Below, piece after piece: positions 17,882 to 27,392 of a DNA stretch of 64,000 bases. Source of the stretch: Vibrio hepatarius (GTDB taxonomy: Bacteria > Pseudomonadota > Gammaproteobacteria > Enterobacterales > Vibrionaceae); contig NZ_LHPI01000018.1 in assembly GCF_001274785.1 (NCBI RefSeq), positions 1-64,000 on the forward strand, in the 5' to 3' direction. The notes below the pieces were generated by a model. The model saw only the letters and a program-made list of their open reading frames with translations, had not been told where the DNA came from and made no database searches. Each line of letters begins with the position of its first letter. Positions within the stretch are counted from its first letter, which is position 1. A program made the translations under genes and the position numbers.

Positions 17882-19009
17882 TTATGCTCGGTGAATCGAA
17901 TCGTTGGCCTGCTTCAGCAAATTCTGGCTCTCATGCATAAACTGCTGAGAGTAATCACCAAACCAATCACTCACTTTGTTGAAGTTCTCAACGAATGCCT
18001 GCTTATCTTTACCATCCAGAATCGTTAACGCTTCACCAAAGCATTGGTGGAAACGCTTGATCATCTCGATGTTCTCTTCGGAAGAGAGAATAATGTCACC
18101 GTAAAGGTTCGGGTCTTGTCCAAACAAACGTCCAACCATCGCCAGCTCTAGTCGATAAATTGGCGAGCTAAGCTGCAGCAACTTATCGATACTTGGGTTT
18201 TCTCGGCTTAAATGTAGACCGTAAGCAAACGAGGTAAAGTGACGTAAGGCTTGAATCAAAGTCATGCCATGGTCGTGCTCTGCCGCATCGATATGGCATA
18301 AGCTCGCTCCCCAGATCGAGAACTGCTTGAGCAGCCATTCGTACTGCTCTTGACCACGACCATCACAGTAAACAATCACCTGTTTCGCTAAGCTTGGTAC
18401 ATCTGGACCAAACATCGGGTGTAACCCCACTACTGGCCCTTGATGCACCGCCATCATCGCTTGTAGCGGCTTAGATTTAATCGACGTCAAATCACACAAA
18501 ATGCAGTCTTGTGGCAAGTTAGCGAGCTTTTCAATCACACCCTGAGTGAGATGAATCGGCACAGTCACGACGACTAATCCCGCATCCGCCAAGATCTCAT
18601 CAGCATGGTCCCAATCTTGGCTACCCAACACTTTTACTTGGTAACCAGACAGTTTAAACATGCGGCCAAACAATCCACCCAGTTGGCCGTTACCCCCGAC
18701 GATAACCACCGATCGAAGTTCAGGGTTAAGGCACTTAAAGCCCGAGTCTTTTTCACTCGCGTAAGACTCACGCATCGTACGACGCAAAATGTCTTCAATC
18801 AGTTGCGGAGGAACGCCCTTTTTCTCAGCTTCTTCTCGGCGAGAGGCCAACATGGCTGCTTCTCTATCTGGGGCATAAATCGGCAAGCCATGCTCGCTTT
18901 TAACCTCACCCACTTTCTCTACAAGCGCTAAACGCTGCGCCAGTAGGTCTAAGATCTGCTTATCTACTGCGTCTATTTGGTCGCGCAGCTCGTTCAGTTC
19001 AACAGCCAT
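17882..19009 (-). CDS. tyrA: Bifunctional chorismate mutase / prephenate dehydrogenase (T-protein)
   Basis: Converts chorismate to prephenate and on to 4-hydroxyphenylpyruvate for tyrosine. The 375 residues show an AroQ chorismate mutase (about 1-90, ELRDQIDAVDKQILDLLAQR). A Rossmann NAD-binding motif (VVIVGGNGQLGGLFGRMF, about 103-120) and the helical dehydrogenase domain follow. Second gene of the aroF-tyrA operon, 26 bases after aroF, so under the TyrR boxes upstream of aroF. Confidence 0.97.
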   Translation of the reverse strand: MAVELNELRDQIDAVDKQILDLLAQRLALVEKVGEVKSEHGLPIYAPDREAAMLASRREEAEKKGVPPQLIEDILRRTMRESYASEKDSGFKCLNPELRSVVIVGGNGQLGGLFGRMFKLSGYQVKVLGSQDWDHADEILADAGLVVVTVPIHLTQGVIEKLANLPQDCILCDLTSIKSKPLQAMMAVHQGPVVGLHPMFGPDVPSLAKQVIVYCDGRGQEQYEWLLKQFSIWGASLCHIDAAEHDHGMTLIQALRHFTSFAYGLHLSRENPSIDKLLQLSSPIYRLELAMVGRLFGQDPNLYGDIILSSEENIEMIKRFHQCFGEALTILDGKDKQAFVENFNKVSDWFGDYSQQFMHESQNLLKQANDSIHRA

Positions 19010-19035
19010 CGATATTCCCTGCTAAATTCTACTTC

Positions 19036-20109
19036 TTACCCTTTCAGGCGGTCTTCCAAGAATGGCACTAGCTCTTCGTGTGCATGACGCAATAGTGCCT
19101 CAGTTGTATCCCAATTAATACAAGCATCGGTGATAGATACGCCATATTGCATTTCTTTTAAAGGAATATCAGACGATTGATTGCCTTCATTGATGTGGCT
19201 CTCAATCATCAGGCCAATCACTGACTTGTTACCTTCACGAATTTGATGGATAACATCTTCGGCCACCAGCGGCTGACGACGGTAATCTTTACGCGAGTTC
19301 GCGTGGCTGCAGTCAACCATTAACGATGCATCTAAGCCCGCTTTCGCCATTTCTTCTTCACACTCAGCAACAGAAACTGAATCGTAGTTTGTCTGTTTAC
19401 CACCACGCAGAATCACGTGACCGTTTGGGTTACCTTGTGTGGTGAGTAGCGCTACCTGACCTTCGCGGTTGATACCCATGAAACGGTGACTAGATGACGC
19501 CGCTTGCATCGCGTTTATCGCCGTAGCCAAGCTACCATCGGTGCCGTTTTTGAAGCCGATAGGCATAGATAGACCACTCGCCATTTCACGGTGAGTCTGA
19601 GATTCCGTCGTACGTGCGCCAATCGCTGCCCAACTGAATGTATCGGCCAAGTACTGCGGACTGATCGGATCCAGCGCTTCTGTCGCAAGTGGGATTTCCA
19701 TTTCTGCCAGTTCAACCAGCAGCTTACGCCCAACATGCAGGCCATGCTCGATATCAAACGTACCATCTAGATGCGGATCGTTAATCAGGCCTTTCCAGCC
19801 AACGGTAGTTCGAGGCTTTTCAAAGTAAACACGCATAACAATATACAGTTGGTCATTAAGTTGAGCCGACAGCTCTTTAAGGCGACGCGCGTATTCCTTC
19901 GCCGCGTCCACATCGTGAATAGAACATGGACCACAAACCACAAGTAGGCGGTGATCTTTCTTATGAATAATATTGGCGATCGTCTGTCGGGATTCTTGGA
20001 TAAAACGACGCGCTTGGTCACTCAACGGGATTTTGGCTTTTAGCTCATCGGGAGTAACTAAAACCTGTTCATCACTGATATTGATATTGCTTAATTCACT
20101 TCTTTGCAT
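19036..20109 (-). CDS. aroF: DAHP synthase, tyrosine-sensitive type
   Basis: Type I 3-deoxy-7-phosphoheptulonate synthase, the entry step of the shikimate pathway. The 357 residues contain CGPCSIHD, KPRTTVGWKG, LATEAL, IGARTTESQTHREMASG and VDCSHANS, so the metal and PEP sites are complete. Pairing with tyrA and the upstream TyrR boxes argue for the Tyr-regulated isozyme (AroF) rather than AroG or AroH, although the feedback specificity itself is not read from the sequence. Confidence 0.94.
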   Translation of the reverse strand: MQRSELSNINISDEQVLVTPDELKAKIPLSDQARRFIQESRQTIANIIHKKDHRLLVVCGPCSIHDVDAAKEYARRLKELSAQLNDQLYIVMRVYFEKPRTTVGWKGLINDPHLDGTFDIEHGLHVGRKLLVELAEMEIPLATEALDPISPQYLADTFSWAAIGARTTESQTHREMASGLSMPIGFKNGTDGSLATAINAMQAASSSHRFMGINREGQVALLTTQGNPNGHVILRGGKQTNYDSVSVAECEEEMAKAGLDASLMVDCSHANSRKDYRRQPLVAEDVIHQIREGNKSVIGLMIESHINEGNQSSDIPLKEMQYGVSITDACINWDTTEALLRHAHEELVPFLEDRLKG

Positions 20110-20120
20110 GACTCTTAACC

Positions 20121-20138
20121 TGTATATTTTATTTTACA
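20121..20138. promoter_or_regulatory. TyrR box, proximal
   Basis: TGTATATTTTATTTTACA fits TGTAAAN6TTTACA with one half perfect and one mismatch in the other. It lies about 12 bases upstream of the aroF start codon on the minus strand. Confidence 0.7.
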
Positions 20139-20228
20139 CCTAGATAACCCATCTATCTTTATCGGTGAATAACCACACCTTAACAGCCTAAATTTAAATT
20201 TCAACCGTAAACTTTAAAAAACACTTAG

Positions 20229-20246
20229 TGTAAAATTAAATTTACA
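20229..20246. promoter_or_regulatory. TyrR box, distal (perfect strong box)
   Basis: TGTAAAATTAAATTTACA is an exact match to TGTAAAN6TTTACA. It is 120 bases upstream of aroF and about 100 upstream of btsS, and probably controls the aroF-tyrA promoter. The strong-box/weak-box pairing is how TyrR hexamers repress aroF in E. coli. A still weaker half-match lies at 20206-20223. Confidence 0.85.
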
Positions 20247-20346
20247 ACACTAAATAAACTCAGCTTTATCCGAAAATAGTAAGATAAACATACTTTCTCT
20301 ACTCGAAGTTATCTAAAATAAGCCAAAACCACTGACTGAAATCGTT

Positions 20347-22023
20347 ATGGATCTCGTCCTCTCCTTACTACAACAGATGTGTGTCTATCTTGTCTTAGCC
20401 TATATGCTGAGCAAGACGCCGATCTTTCTCCCTTTGCTGAACATTTCCAATCGGCGTAGCCATAAACTCAGCGTTTATGTGTTGTTCTCTCTATTTTGTA
20501 TTATGGGGACCTATTTTGGTCTGCAGATTAACGACGCGATTGCCAACACTCGAGCAATGGGCGCGGTCATGGGCGGCTTGTTTGGTGGACCGGTGGTGGG
20601 ATTCTTCGTCGGCCTAACTGGCGGGATACACAGATATACCTTGGGTGGTTTTACTGACTTAGCTTGCGCGATCTCGACCACTGCAGAAGGCCTTATCGGT
20701 GGTTTACTGCACAGCTACTTACTGCGAAAAGGCAAACGCGAGCAACTGTTTAATCCTAGCGTAGTATTCAGTATCACCTTGGTTGCCGAAGTGATTCAGA
20801 TGGCGATCATCCTTGTGGTCGCTAAACCGTTCGACCAAGCTTACACGCTAGTGTCGGCAATCTCAGCGCCAATGATCATCACCAACTCGGTCGGTGCTGC
20901 GCTGTTTATGAGCATTCTGCAAGACCGCAAAACCATTTTTGAAGAATACTCTGCGACATTCTCACGCCGAGCACTCAATATCGCAGAGCGCTCTGTGGGG
21001 ATACTGATCTCAGGGTTTAACACCGAAAATGCCGAGAAGATTGCGCGTATCGTTTACGAAGAAACTAACGTTGGCGCGGTTTCGATCACTGACGATGAAA
21101 AAATCCTCGCGTTTGTTGGTATTGGCGACGACCACCACCGACCTGAAACCCCAATATCTTCACAAAGTACGTTAGACGCGATCAGCCAAAACGACATCAT
21201 TTACCTCGACGGCAAAGAGAAAGCGTATCAATGCTCGATTTCTCCGGACTGCAAACTGGGTAGCGCGCTGATCATTCCTTTGCGCGCCGGCGATAAGGTG
21301 ATCGGTACCATCAAACTCTACGAACCAAAGCGCAAACTGTTCTCAACGATCAACATGTCGATGGCCGAAGGGATCGCGCAATTGCTGTCGAGTCAAATCT
21401 TGTTCGGCGATTACCAACAAAAGCGTACGCTGCTTTCTCAAGCCGAGATTAAGCTGCTGCAGGCGCAGGTTAACCCACACTTCCTGTTCAACGCGTTAAA
21501 CACCATCAGTGCTGTGATTCGTCGTGACCCAGCCAAAGCGCGTGAGTTAATCCAACATCTATCGCACTTTTTCCGCAGTAACCTCAAACAAGATATCGAC
21601 ACCGTTACACTGAAAGAAGAGCTGGCGCATGTAAACGCGTATTTGACGATAGAGAAAGCGCGCTTTACCGATAGACTTGAGGTCAATATCGATATCGACG
21701 ACGCCTTACTCAATCGCAAACTGCCGACCTTTACCTTGCAGCCTTTGGTCGAGAACGCCATTAAGCACGGAATCTCGAACTTACTGGAAGGTGGTCATGT
21801 CCACATCTACAGTCAGAATGTGGTCGGCGGTTATCAGCTGGTGGTTGAAGATGACGCAGGCAGTTATGTCGCACCGCAGGACGACCATGCTGGACTTGGC
21901 ATGCAAATCGTCGATAAGCGACTCACCAATAAATTCGGACGACTCTCGGCGCTTAAAATTGACGTCGAGCCAAACAAATTCACCCGAATGAGCTTCTTCA
22001 TTCCGGATGAGAACACGTATTAG
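20347..22023 (+). CDS. btsS: LytS-family sensor histidine kinase BtsS (YehU)
   Basis: Membrane sensor kinase of the LytS/YehU class. In E. coli BtsS is a high-affinity pyruvate sensor. The 558 residues have about six transmembrane helices in a 5TMR-LYT domain (about 1-200) and a GAF domain (about 215-345). The His_kinase domain has phospho-acceptor H378 in QVNPHFLFNAL, and an HATPase with LQPLVENAIKHGI follows. btsR begins 9 bases after the stop, so the two form an operon. Pyruvate as ligand is inferred from family and from the nearby CstA gene. Confidence 0.88.
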   Translation: MDLVLSLLQQMCVYLVLAYMLSKTPIFLPLLNISNRRSHKLSVYVLFSLFCIMGTYFGLQINDAIANTRAMGAVMGGLFGGPVVGFFVGLTGGIHRYTLGGFTDLACAISTTAEGLIGGLLHSYLLRKGKREQLFNPSVVFSITLVAEVIQMAIILVVAKPFDQAYTLVSAISAPMIITNSVGAALFMSILQDRKTIFEEYSATFSRRALNIAERSVGILISGFNTENAEKIARIVYEETNVGAVSITDDEKILAFVGIGDDHHRPETPISSQSTLDAISQNDIIYLDGKEKAYQCSISPDCKLGSALIIPLRAGDKVIGTIKLYEPKRKLFSTINMSMAEGIAQLLSSQILFGDYQQKRTLLSQAEIKLLQAQVNPHFLFNALNTISAVIRRDPAKARELIQHLSHFFRSNLKQDIDTVTLKEELAHVNAYLTIEKARFTDRLEVNIDIDDALLNRKLPTFTLQPLVENAIKHGISNLLEGGHVHIYSQNVVGGYQLVVEDDAGSYVAPQDDHAGLGMQIVDKRLTNKFGRLSALKIDVEPNKFTRMSFFIPDENTY

Positions 22024-22032
22024 GGTATCTAC

Positions 22033-22752
22033 ATGCTTTCTGCTTTAGTCATAGACGACGAACTTTTCGCCCGAGAAGAGCTAACGGAACTACTAGAAGA
22101 AACAGGACAAATTGAAGTCATTGGTCACGCCAGCAACGCGATCGAGGGGTTGAAAAAAATCAACCAACTCAAGCCTGACGTGGTGTTTCTCGATATTCAA
22201 ATGCCGCAGATCACCGGTATTGAACTGCTGGGCATGTTAGACCCTGACACCATGCCAAAAGTGGTATTTGTGACCGCTTACGATGAGTTTGCCATTCAGG
22301 CGTTTGAAGACAATGCGTTTGACTACCTGTTAAAGCCAGTCGATACCTGTCGATTAGAGAAGACCGTCAAGCGCTTACTGAAATCTGAGTATCAGGAGCA
22401 GGCAAGTCCTGCGGTTCTCGCGCCGCAAACTCTCGACCAAGTTCCGTGCATTGGCCATAATCGAATTATGATCATCCCTACCCAAGACGTTGAGTTTGCT
22501 TACACCGATATCAGCGGCGTGCATGTTCAAACGCGTGAGCAGAAAGCGACCTCTCAACTGACGTTAAAAGTGTTGGAAGAAAAAACCCCGCTGGTTCGCT
22601 GTCATCGCCAGTTTCTGGTCAATATCAAAGCGATCAAAGAGATCAAGTTGTTGGAAAACGGTCTGGCCGAAATCATTACCGTCAGCAACCACCCGATTCC
22701 AGTCAGTCGCCGTTACTTAAAAACGCTCAAAGAGCTGCTAGGTTTCCACTAA
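22033..22752 (+). CDS. btsR: LytTR response regulator BtsR (YehT)
   Basis: 239-residue response regulator: a receiver domain (about 1-120) with acceptor D54 in VVFLDIQMPQ and the conserved K in LLKPVD. A LytTR DNA-binding domain follows (about 140-238) with VRCHRQFLVN and PVSRRYLK. LytTR proteins bind direct repeats about two helical turns apart. A five-fold repeat of that kind sits in front of the CstA-family gene 7 kb downstream, its probable target. Confidence 0.9.
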   Translation: MLSALVIDDELFAREELTELLEETGQIEVIGHASNAIEGLKKINQLKPDVVFLDIQMPQITGIELLGMLDPDTMPKVVFVTAYDEFAIQAFEDNAFDYLLKPVDTCRLEKTVKRLLKSEYQEQASPAVLAPQTLDQVPCIGHNRIMIIPTQDVEFAYTDISGVHVQTREQKATSQLTLKVLEEKTPLVRCHRQFLVNIKAIKEIKLLENGLAEIITVSNHPIPVSRRYLKTLKELLGFH

Positions 22753-22774
22753 GCGAGTCGCCAATACAAATCGA

Positions 22775-22806
22775 TAAAAAAAGAGCCACAATCGTGGCTC
22801 TTTCGT
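22775..22806. terminator. Bidirectional btsR/nagZ terminator
   Basis: AAAGAGCCACAA TCG TGGCTCTTT hairpin between convergent genes, A-run on one side and T-run on the other. Confidence 0.88.
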
Positions 22807-22821
22807 TCAATTTAGGCTCTC

Positions 22822-23805
22822 TTAGCCCAGCATGCGCTTCATCGCTTCTGACGCTTGCTTCCACTTTTCACTGCTTTGGAGCTCAGACAAACTAAAGCTT
22901 TGCTTTTTAAGCAGTCCTTGCGCCGCTGGCATCTCAAGGATTGGCAAGTTATCGAGTACTTCAATCTGAGCATCTCGCTGATTGCACACCAACAGCATGT
23001 CACAACCCGCGACCAAAGATTGGTGAGCACGCTCGGCTGGCCCGCCCATGATCGCTGCCCCTTCCATGGTTAAGTCATCAGAGAAGATAATGCCTTTAAA
23101 GCCAAGCTGTTGGCGAAGCACTTGTTTGAGCCAATATTCTGAACCACTTGCTGGCTGCTCATCATAATGCGGATACACCACATGAGCAGGCATCATCGCG
23201 TCTAGAATCCCGCTATCGATCTGAGCTTTGAATACCTGCATATCCAGCTCAAATATATCGTCACGCTGATCAAATGGCGTTTCTAAGTGAGAGTCAGCAA
23301 TCACACCGCCATGACCAGGAAAGTGCTTACCTGTGGTTGCCATACCCACCGCTTTCATACCGTTCATATACGCGGTGCTGTGGCGGATAATGCTATCGAC
23401 ATCCTCGCCAAAAGCACGATTGCCGATCGCTTTACACTCATGTCCTTTATCCAGCACTGGCGCAAAACTCAGGTCGATATCATGAGCGATCAGTTCTGCC
23501 GCCATCAACCAACCGCCTAACTCGGCCAGTTGCTCGCCGTTGTTGTGCTTGGCGTATTCCTGTGCGGCGGGAATAAGTGAGAAACCTTCACGAAAACGCT
23601 GCACGCGCCCTCCTTCCTGATCCACACCAATCAAGATTGGACGTTTCGCAGCTTGGCGAATTGCCTTGTTCAGCGCGATAAGTTGCTTGTTATCGTGGTA
23701 ATTTCTTGCAAACAGAATCACCCCACCAACGGTAGGATGCTCTAGAATTTCTTTATCTTCTGCGGTCAGCTCACAGCCTTCCACGTCTAGCCACAACGGT
23801 CCCAT
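22822..23805 (-). CDS. nagZ: Beta-N-acetylhexosaminidase NagZ
   Basis: Cytoplasmic GH3 glucosaminidase that removes GlcNAc from GlcNAc-1,6-anhydroMurNAc-peptides during murein recycling. Its products also set beta-lactamase induction in AmpR-type systems. The 327 residues include the GH3 motif KHFPGHGGVIADSH (His/Asp acid-base dyad loop) and SDDLTMEGA, which carries the Asp nucleophile. There is no signal peptide. It lies 24 bases downstream of the RpiR-type regulator on the same strand. Confidence 0.96.
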   Translation of the reverse strand: MGPLWLDVEGCELTAEDKEILEHPTVGGVILFARNYHDNKQLIALNKAIRQAAKRPILIGVDQEGGRVQRFREGFSLIPAAQEYAKHNNGEQLAELGGWLMAAELIAHDIDLSFAPVLDKGHECKAIGNRAFGEDVDSIIRHSTAYMNGMKAVGMATTGKHFPGHGGVIADSHLETPFDQRDDIFELDMQVFKAQIDSGILDAMMPAHVVYPHYDEQPASGSEYWLKQVLRQQLGFKGIIFSDDLTMEGAAIMGGPAERAHQSLVAGCDMLLVCNQRDAQIEVLDNLPILEMPAAQGLLKKQSFSLSELQSSEKWKQASEAMKRMLG

Positions 23806-23829
23806 AAGGTTTCCTTTATTATTTCTAAG

Positions 23830-24678
23830 CTATTGTTTTAGCGCCGCAACCGCGGACTTACTTTGTTCTATTAGTTGGTCGGCCTGCTCTTCCAATTGAG
23901 TTAAGGCAATAAAGAGCAAGTCGGTAATCATTAATTGGCTGTCTCGCGCGGTAATGGACGAGCTACGGATCTGTTCTTCATCAGCCGCGCTGACCAACTT
24001 AATATCCGCGTACTTGTCGAGCGGTGTCGGCGCAAACTGGCTGACCGTGATCACCTTAGCCCCTTTACTGCATGCCAATTGGGCGATCTTGATCACCTCT
24101 TGGCTGCGCCCAGAATAAGACAAGGCCACCAGCACATCTTTGTCGTTCAACGCCGAAGCATTGGCAATCTGCACATGGGTATCGTGCTCAGCGTGCACCG
24201 CATGCCCAATCTTCATCAATTTGAACGCTAGGTCTTTTGCCACCAGTGAAGAAGCTCCAACACCTGCAACCTGAATTTTTTCTGCCAAATGCAAAAACTG
24301 AGCGGCATTTTGCACCTGCTCACCATCGTTGAGAATAACGGTTCGCTCTAGCGACTGATGTTTACTGGCCAGCAGTTTCTCCATCACCAAATCAGGGTGG
24401 TCGTTGCGGGTAATGGAACCATGGATCATTTTGCGCGAAACAGGCTGATAGGCAAGCTCATTCTCATACAGCTTGAGCTTCATTTCTGAAAAGCCGCGAT
24501 AACCCAGTTTTTGGCTAAACTTCACAATCGTCGACTGGCTGACACCGATCGCTTTCGCCAACTCGGGGGACGAACTCTTCTTAACCAACTGCGGGTGGTC
24601 CAGCAGATATTGGCCTATTTTTGCATCAGAGGGTGAAAGCTTAGGCAACAACGCTTTCACCTTTGCCAGTCCTTTCAT
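23830..24678 (-). CDS. MurR/RpiR-family transcriptional regulator
   Basis: 282 residues: an N-terminal HTH_6 domain (about 1-77, ELAKAIGVSQSTIVKFSQKLG) followed by a SIS sugar-phosphate-binding domain (about 125-255). It is transcribed divergently from the symporter-kinase-anmK-murQ operon and probably represses it, with MurNAc-6-P or a related phosphosugar as effector as in E. coli MurR. Direct orthology to murR is not proven. It is followed closely by nagZ. Confidence 0.87.
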   Translation of the reverse strand: MKGLAKVKALLPKLSPSDAKIGQYLLDHPQLVKKSSSPELAKAIGVSQSTIVKFSQKLGYRGFSEMKLKLYENELAYQPVSRKMIHGSITRNDHPDLVMEKLLASKHQSLERTVILNDGEQVQNAAQFLHLAEKIQVAGVGASSLVAKDLAFKLMKIGHAVHAEHDTHVQIANASALNDKDVLVALSYSGRSQEVIKIAQLACSKGAKVITVSQFAPTPLDKYADIKLVSAADEEQIRSSSITARDSQLMITDLLFIALTQLEEQADQLIEQSKSAVAALKQ

Positions 24679-24751
24679 AGCCAGTCTCCTTCGCGTCGCT
24701 TTCAGCCTGAAACAGGAATAGATTGAGTGTAGCGAATTTTACTTCAACACT

Positions 24752-24765
24752 GGAATAGGTATTCC
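24752..24765. promoter_or_regulatory. Candidate MurR/RpiR operator 1
   Basis: GGAATAGGTATTCC has inverted GGAATA/TATTCC arms with a 2-bp spacer, in the divergent promoter region between the regulator and its probable target operon. Further single GGAATA motifs lie at 24715 and 24783. Confidence 0.45.
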
Positions 24766-24835
24766 TACCCACTATCCCATTTGGAATAAAAATGGCAGAA
24801 CTCTGATACTCCGCTCACACAATTCAATTGGTCAT

Positions 24836-24852
24836 TATTCCACCAGGGAATA
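24836..24852. promoter_or_regulatory. Candidate MurR/RpiR operator 2
   Basis: TATTCC-ACCAG-GGAATA uses the same two hexamers as operator 1 in the opposite polarity, about 75 bases upstream of the symporter start. Recurrence of the same arms in one intergenic region suggests one regulator binding several sites. Confidence 0.45.
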
Positions 24853-24925
24853 GATTTTGCGAACCGCTATTCATCCCGCCACTCTATACAAAACGACAAT
24901 AATATATTCATGCTAAGGAGTTGCT

Positions 24926-26524
24926 ATGAATACCCTCTTTACCTCGCTTGATTGGGCAGTGTTTGCGGTCTATTTCGCTGTCATCATCTACACTGGCTGG
25001 TACTTCAGCCGGACCAAAGTCACTACGACCAAGGACTACTTCTTAGGCGGGAATAGTATGCCGATGTGGGTCGTTGCGGTTTCTGTTTTGGCTACCTCAC
25101 AATCTGCTGCAACTTTTCTAGGTGGGCCAGAATCAAGCTACCGTGGCAACTTGACTTACCTCGCGACGAATATCGGTGGGATCATCGGTGCGCTGTTTGT
25201 TGCTTGGGTACTGATTCCTCGCTTCTACGAGAACAAAGTTTCAACCGTGTATGAATTACTGCAGGTCCGTTTCGGCGATAAAACCAAACGCCGCGCGGGT
25301 AGTATGTATTTGGTCGGTCGTGTCTTTGCTTCAGGTTCGCGTCTGTATATGGCGGCCATTGCGGTTTCAATGATCTTGTTCACCAACATCGACCCACAAA
25401 GCGTGATCATGTCAGTCATTATCTTGGTTGCGGTCGGTCTCGCTTACACCTATATGGGCGGCATTCGCTCGGTAATTTGGAGTGACTTGATCCAGTTGAT
25501 TGTCTACGTTGGCGCCGCGATTGCGGTAATTATTTATCTGCTTGGTCAAATCCCGGCGGATATGGGACAAATCGTTAATGCACTGCAAAACCCTGGCGGT
25601 GATCAGCAATCAAAACTGACCTTACTGGATTTCCGTCTTGATTTTGGTCCGGCGGGCACGTTCAGCTTCTGGGCATGTATTACTGGTTTTGTGTTGTTGA
25701 ACATTGGTGCATTCGGCCTTGACCAAGATATGACTCAACGTGTGCTGACGTGTAAAGACGCTAAACAAGGTTCGCGAGCGATGATCAACTCAATCATCTA
25801 CTCTATCCCTGTGGTTCTGGTCTTTATGACTATTGGCCTGTTGCTATACATCTTTTACCAACGACCAGAACTAATGGGCGGCGGCGATAAAGAAGTGGTG
25901 CAGAGTTTTAACGGTGAAAACGTGACGATCTTTATGTATTACGTGCTGAACGAAATGCCTGCAGGCTTGCGTGGTCTCGTAACGGTTGGCGTCGTCGCAG
26001 CAGCGCTTTCAACCCTCAACTCTGGCTTGAACTCGATGTCATCGGTAGCAATTCAAGATATTTACCGTCCATGGAAAGAAGCGCGTAGCGGCAAACAAGC
26101 AGAGCTGCACTATGTAACAGCGGGTCGATTCGGTATGGCGGCGGCAGCGATTGCGCTTGGTAGCATGGCCATCCTTTGTTACTACTGGCAGCAGTACACA
26201 GATATGCCATTGTTGTCGTTCGCATTAAGTGTAATGGTGTTTGCTTACACGGGGCTACTGGGGGTGTACTTTACCGCCATCTTCACCAACCGCGGCAGTG
26301 AGTCTTCGGTTGCCATGGCGCTTGTATCAGGCTTCTTAACCACTTTACTACTGCAAGCATACATCTGGGACAGCGTGATGAGCATCATCAACCCTGACTG
26401 GGTCGGCGTAAGACTCGCGTTCCCTTACCAACTATGTATTGGTACTGCGGTATCAACCATTGTGTGTTTGATGGGTAAAGCGCAAAATCAAGAGCAGAAT
26501 CAACTACAGGCTGCCAAAGGATGA
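24926..26524 (+). CDS. Sodium:solute symporter (SSS family), probable amino-sugar uptake
   Basis: Integral membrane Na+ symporter with about 13-14 hydrophobic helices over 532 residues. The family features are clear (TGWYFSRTK, TTKDYFLGGNSMPMW, GGIRSVIWSDLIQ). The substrate is not readable from sequence. Being first in an operon with a BadF-type sugar kinase, anmK and murQ, it most likely imports an amino sugar such as GlcNAc, MurNAc or anhydroMurNAc. The ribosome site is AAGGAG. The next gene overlaps its stop by 4 bases. Confidence 0.88.
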   Translation: MNTLFTSLDWAVFAVYFAVIIYTGWYFSRTKVTTTKDYFLGGNSMPMWVVAVSVLATSQSAATFLGGPESSYRGNLTYLATNIGGIIGALFVAWVLIPRFYENKVSTVYELLQVRFGDKTKRRAGSMYLVGRVFASGSRLYMAAIAVSMILFTNIDPQSVIMSVIILVAVGLAYTYMGGIRSVIWSDLIQLIVYVGAAIAVIIYLLGQIPADMGQIVNALQNPGGDQQSKLTLLDFRLDFGPAGTFSFWACITGFVLLNIGAFGLDQDMTQRVLTCKDAKQGSRAMINSIIYSIPVVLVFMTIGLLLYIFYQRPELMGGGDKEVVQSFNGENVTIFMYYVLNEMPAGLRGLVTVGVVAAALSTLNSGLNSMSSVAIQDIYRPWKEARSGKQAELHYVTAGRFGMAAAAIALGSMAILCYYWQQYTDMPLLSFALSVMVFAYTGLLGVYFTAIFTNRGSESSVAMALVSGFLTTLLLQAYIWDSVMSIINPDWVGVRLAFPYQLCIGTAVSTIVCLMGKAQNQEQNQLQAAKG

Positions 26525-27390
26525 TCACCCATTACTTAGCCGTGGATGGCGGTGGTACCAAAACCGCCATCCAATTAACGCCCGCAATTCATAACGGGGG
26601 CGAACACGCAATCACTCTGACGACAGGCCCGTCTTCGTTGACCCAACAAGGCGAACAAGGCATACAAACCATCGTCGGTGGATTACGAGAGATACTGCAA
26701 CAACACCAACTTTCACCAGCTCAATGTATGTTGGTGGCAGGTGTGGCTGGCGCAAGCAATAGCGAGCTAAAGCAATTACTTGATGACGCGCTCGCGCCAT
26801 TTCCACATCGCTTGGTCACAACGGATGCACATATCAGCTTGGCGGGCGCTAGAAATGGCAATGCGGTCAACTGCATCGCGATTGGCACTGGCACCGTTGC
26901 AACTCGCTTAAACCCCGACAGTAGTGTCTCTTTGATTGGCGGCTGGGGCTTTCCTATCGGCGACCAGGGTGGCGGCGCTTGGCTTGGTTTTGAAGCGGTT
27001 CGCGCGTTAATTCGCTCAATAGATACCGGCCAGTCGAGCGTGTTGGCCAATGTGATTCGTTCGGCAATCGGCTCACAACGTTCTGAGATTTTAAACTGGG
27101 TTAAAGCGGCCAATGCCACGCGCTATGCGCAGCTTGCTCCTGCGGTAACCGACAGCGCAAATCAGGGTTGTGGAGTGGCTAAAGCCATCATCCAGCAGGG
27201 CGTTGAACATATCGAATCGCTAGTAAAAGATTGTTGTCAAAATAATGACTTAGATATCGTTTTCCTTGGTAGTCTAGGTCAATACTATCAACCAAAGCTT
27301 GCAAACCAATGGCAGACTCGCTGTATTGCACCACAGGGAAATGCACTAGACGGTGCGACCCTGCTGGCGAGCCAGTTATCAGGAGAATGA
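26521..27390 (+). CDS. BadF/BadG-type sugar kinase (N-acetylglucosamine/MurNAc kinase-like)
   Basis: ASKHA-fold ATPase of 289 residues. It has phosphate-1 motif VDGGGTKT (about 7-14) and GIGTGTVATR for the second phosphate loop. Family relatives phosphorylate GlcNAc, glucosamine or MurNAc. In this operon the useful reactions would be GlcNAc released by NagZ to GlcNAc-6-P, or MurNAc to MurNAc-6-P for MurQ. The choice between these is open. Overlaps the symporter by ATGA (4 bases), so coupled. Confidence 0.8.
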   Translation: MITHYLAVDGGGTKTAIQLTPAIHNGGEHAITLTTGPSSLTQQGEQGIQTIVGGLREILQQHQLSPAQCMLVAGVAGASNSELKQLLDDALAPFPHRLVTTDAHISLAGARNGNAVNCIAIGTGTVATRLNPDSSVSLIGGWGFPIGDQGGGAWLGFEAVRALIRSIDTGQSSVLANVIRSAIGSQRSEILNWVKAANATRYAQLAPAVTDSANQGCGVAKAIIQQGVEHIESLVKDCCQNNDLDIVFLGSLGQYYQPKLANQWQTRCIAPQGNALDGATLLASQLSGE

Positions 27391-27392
27391 AC

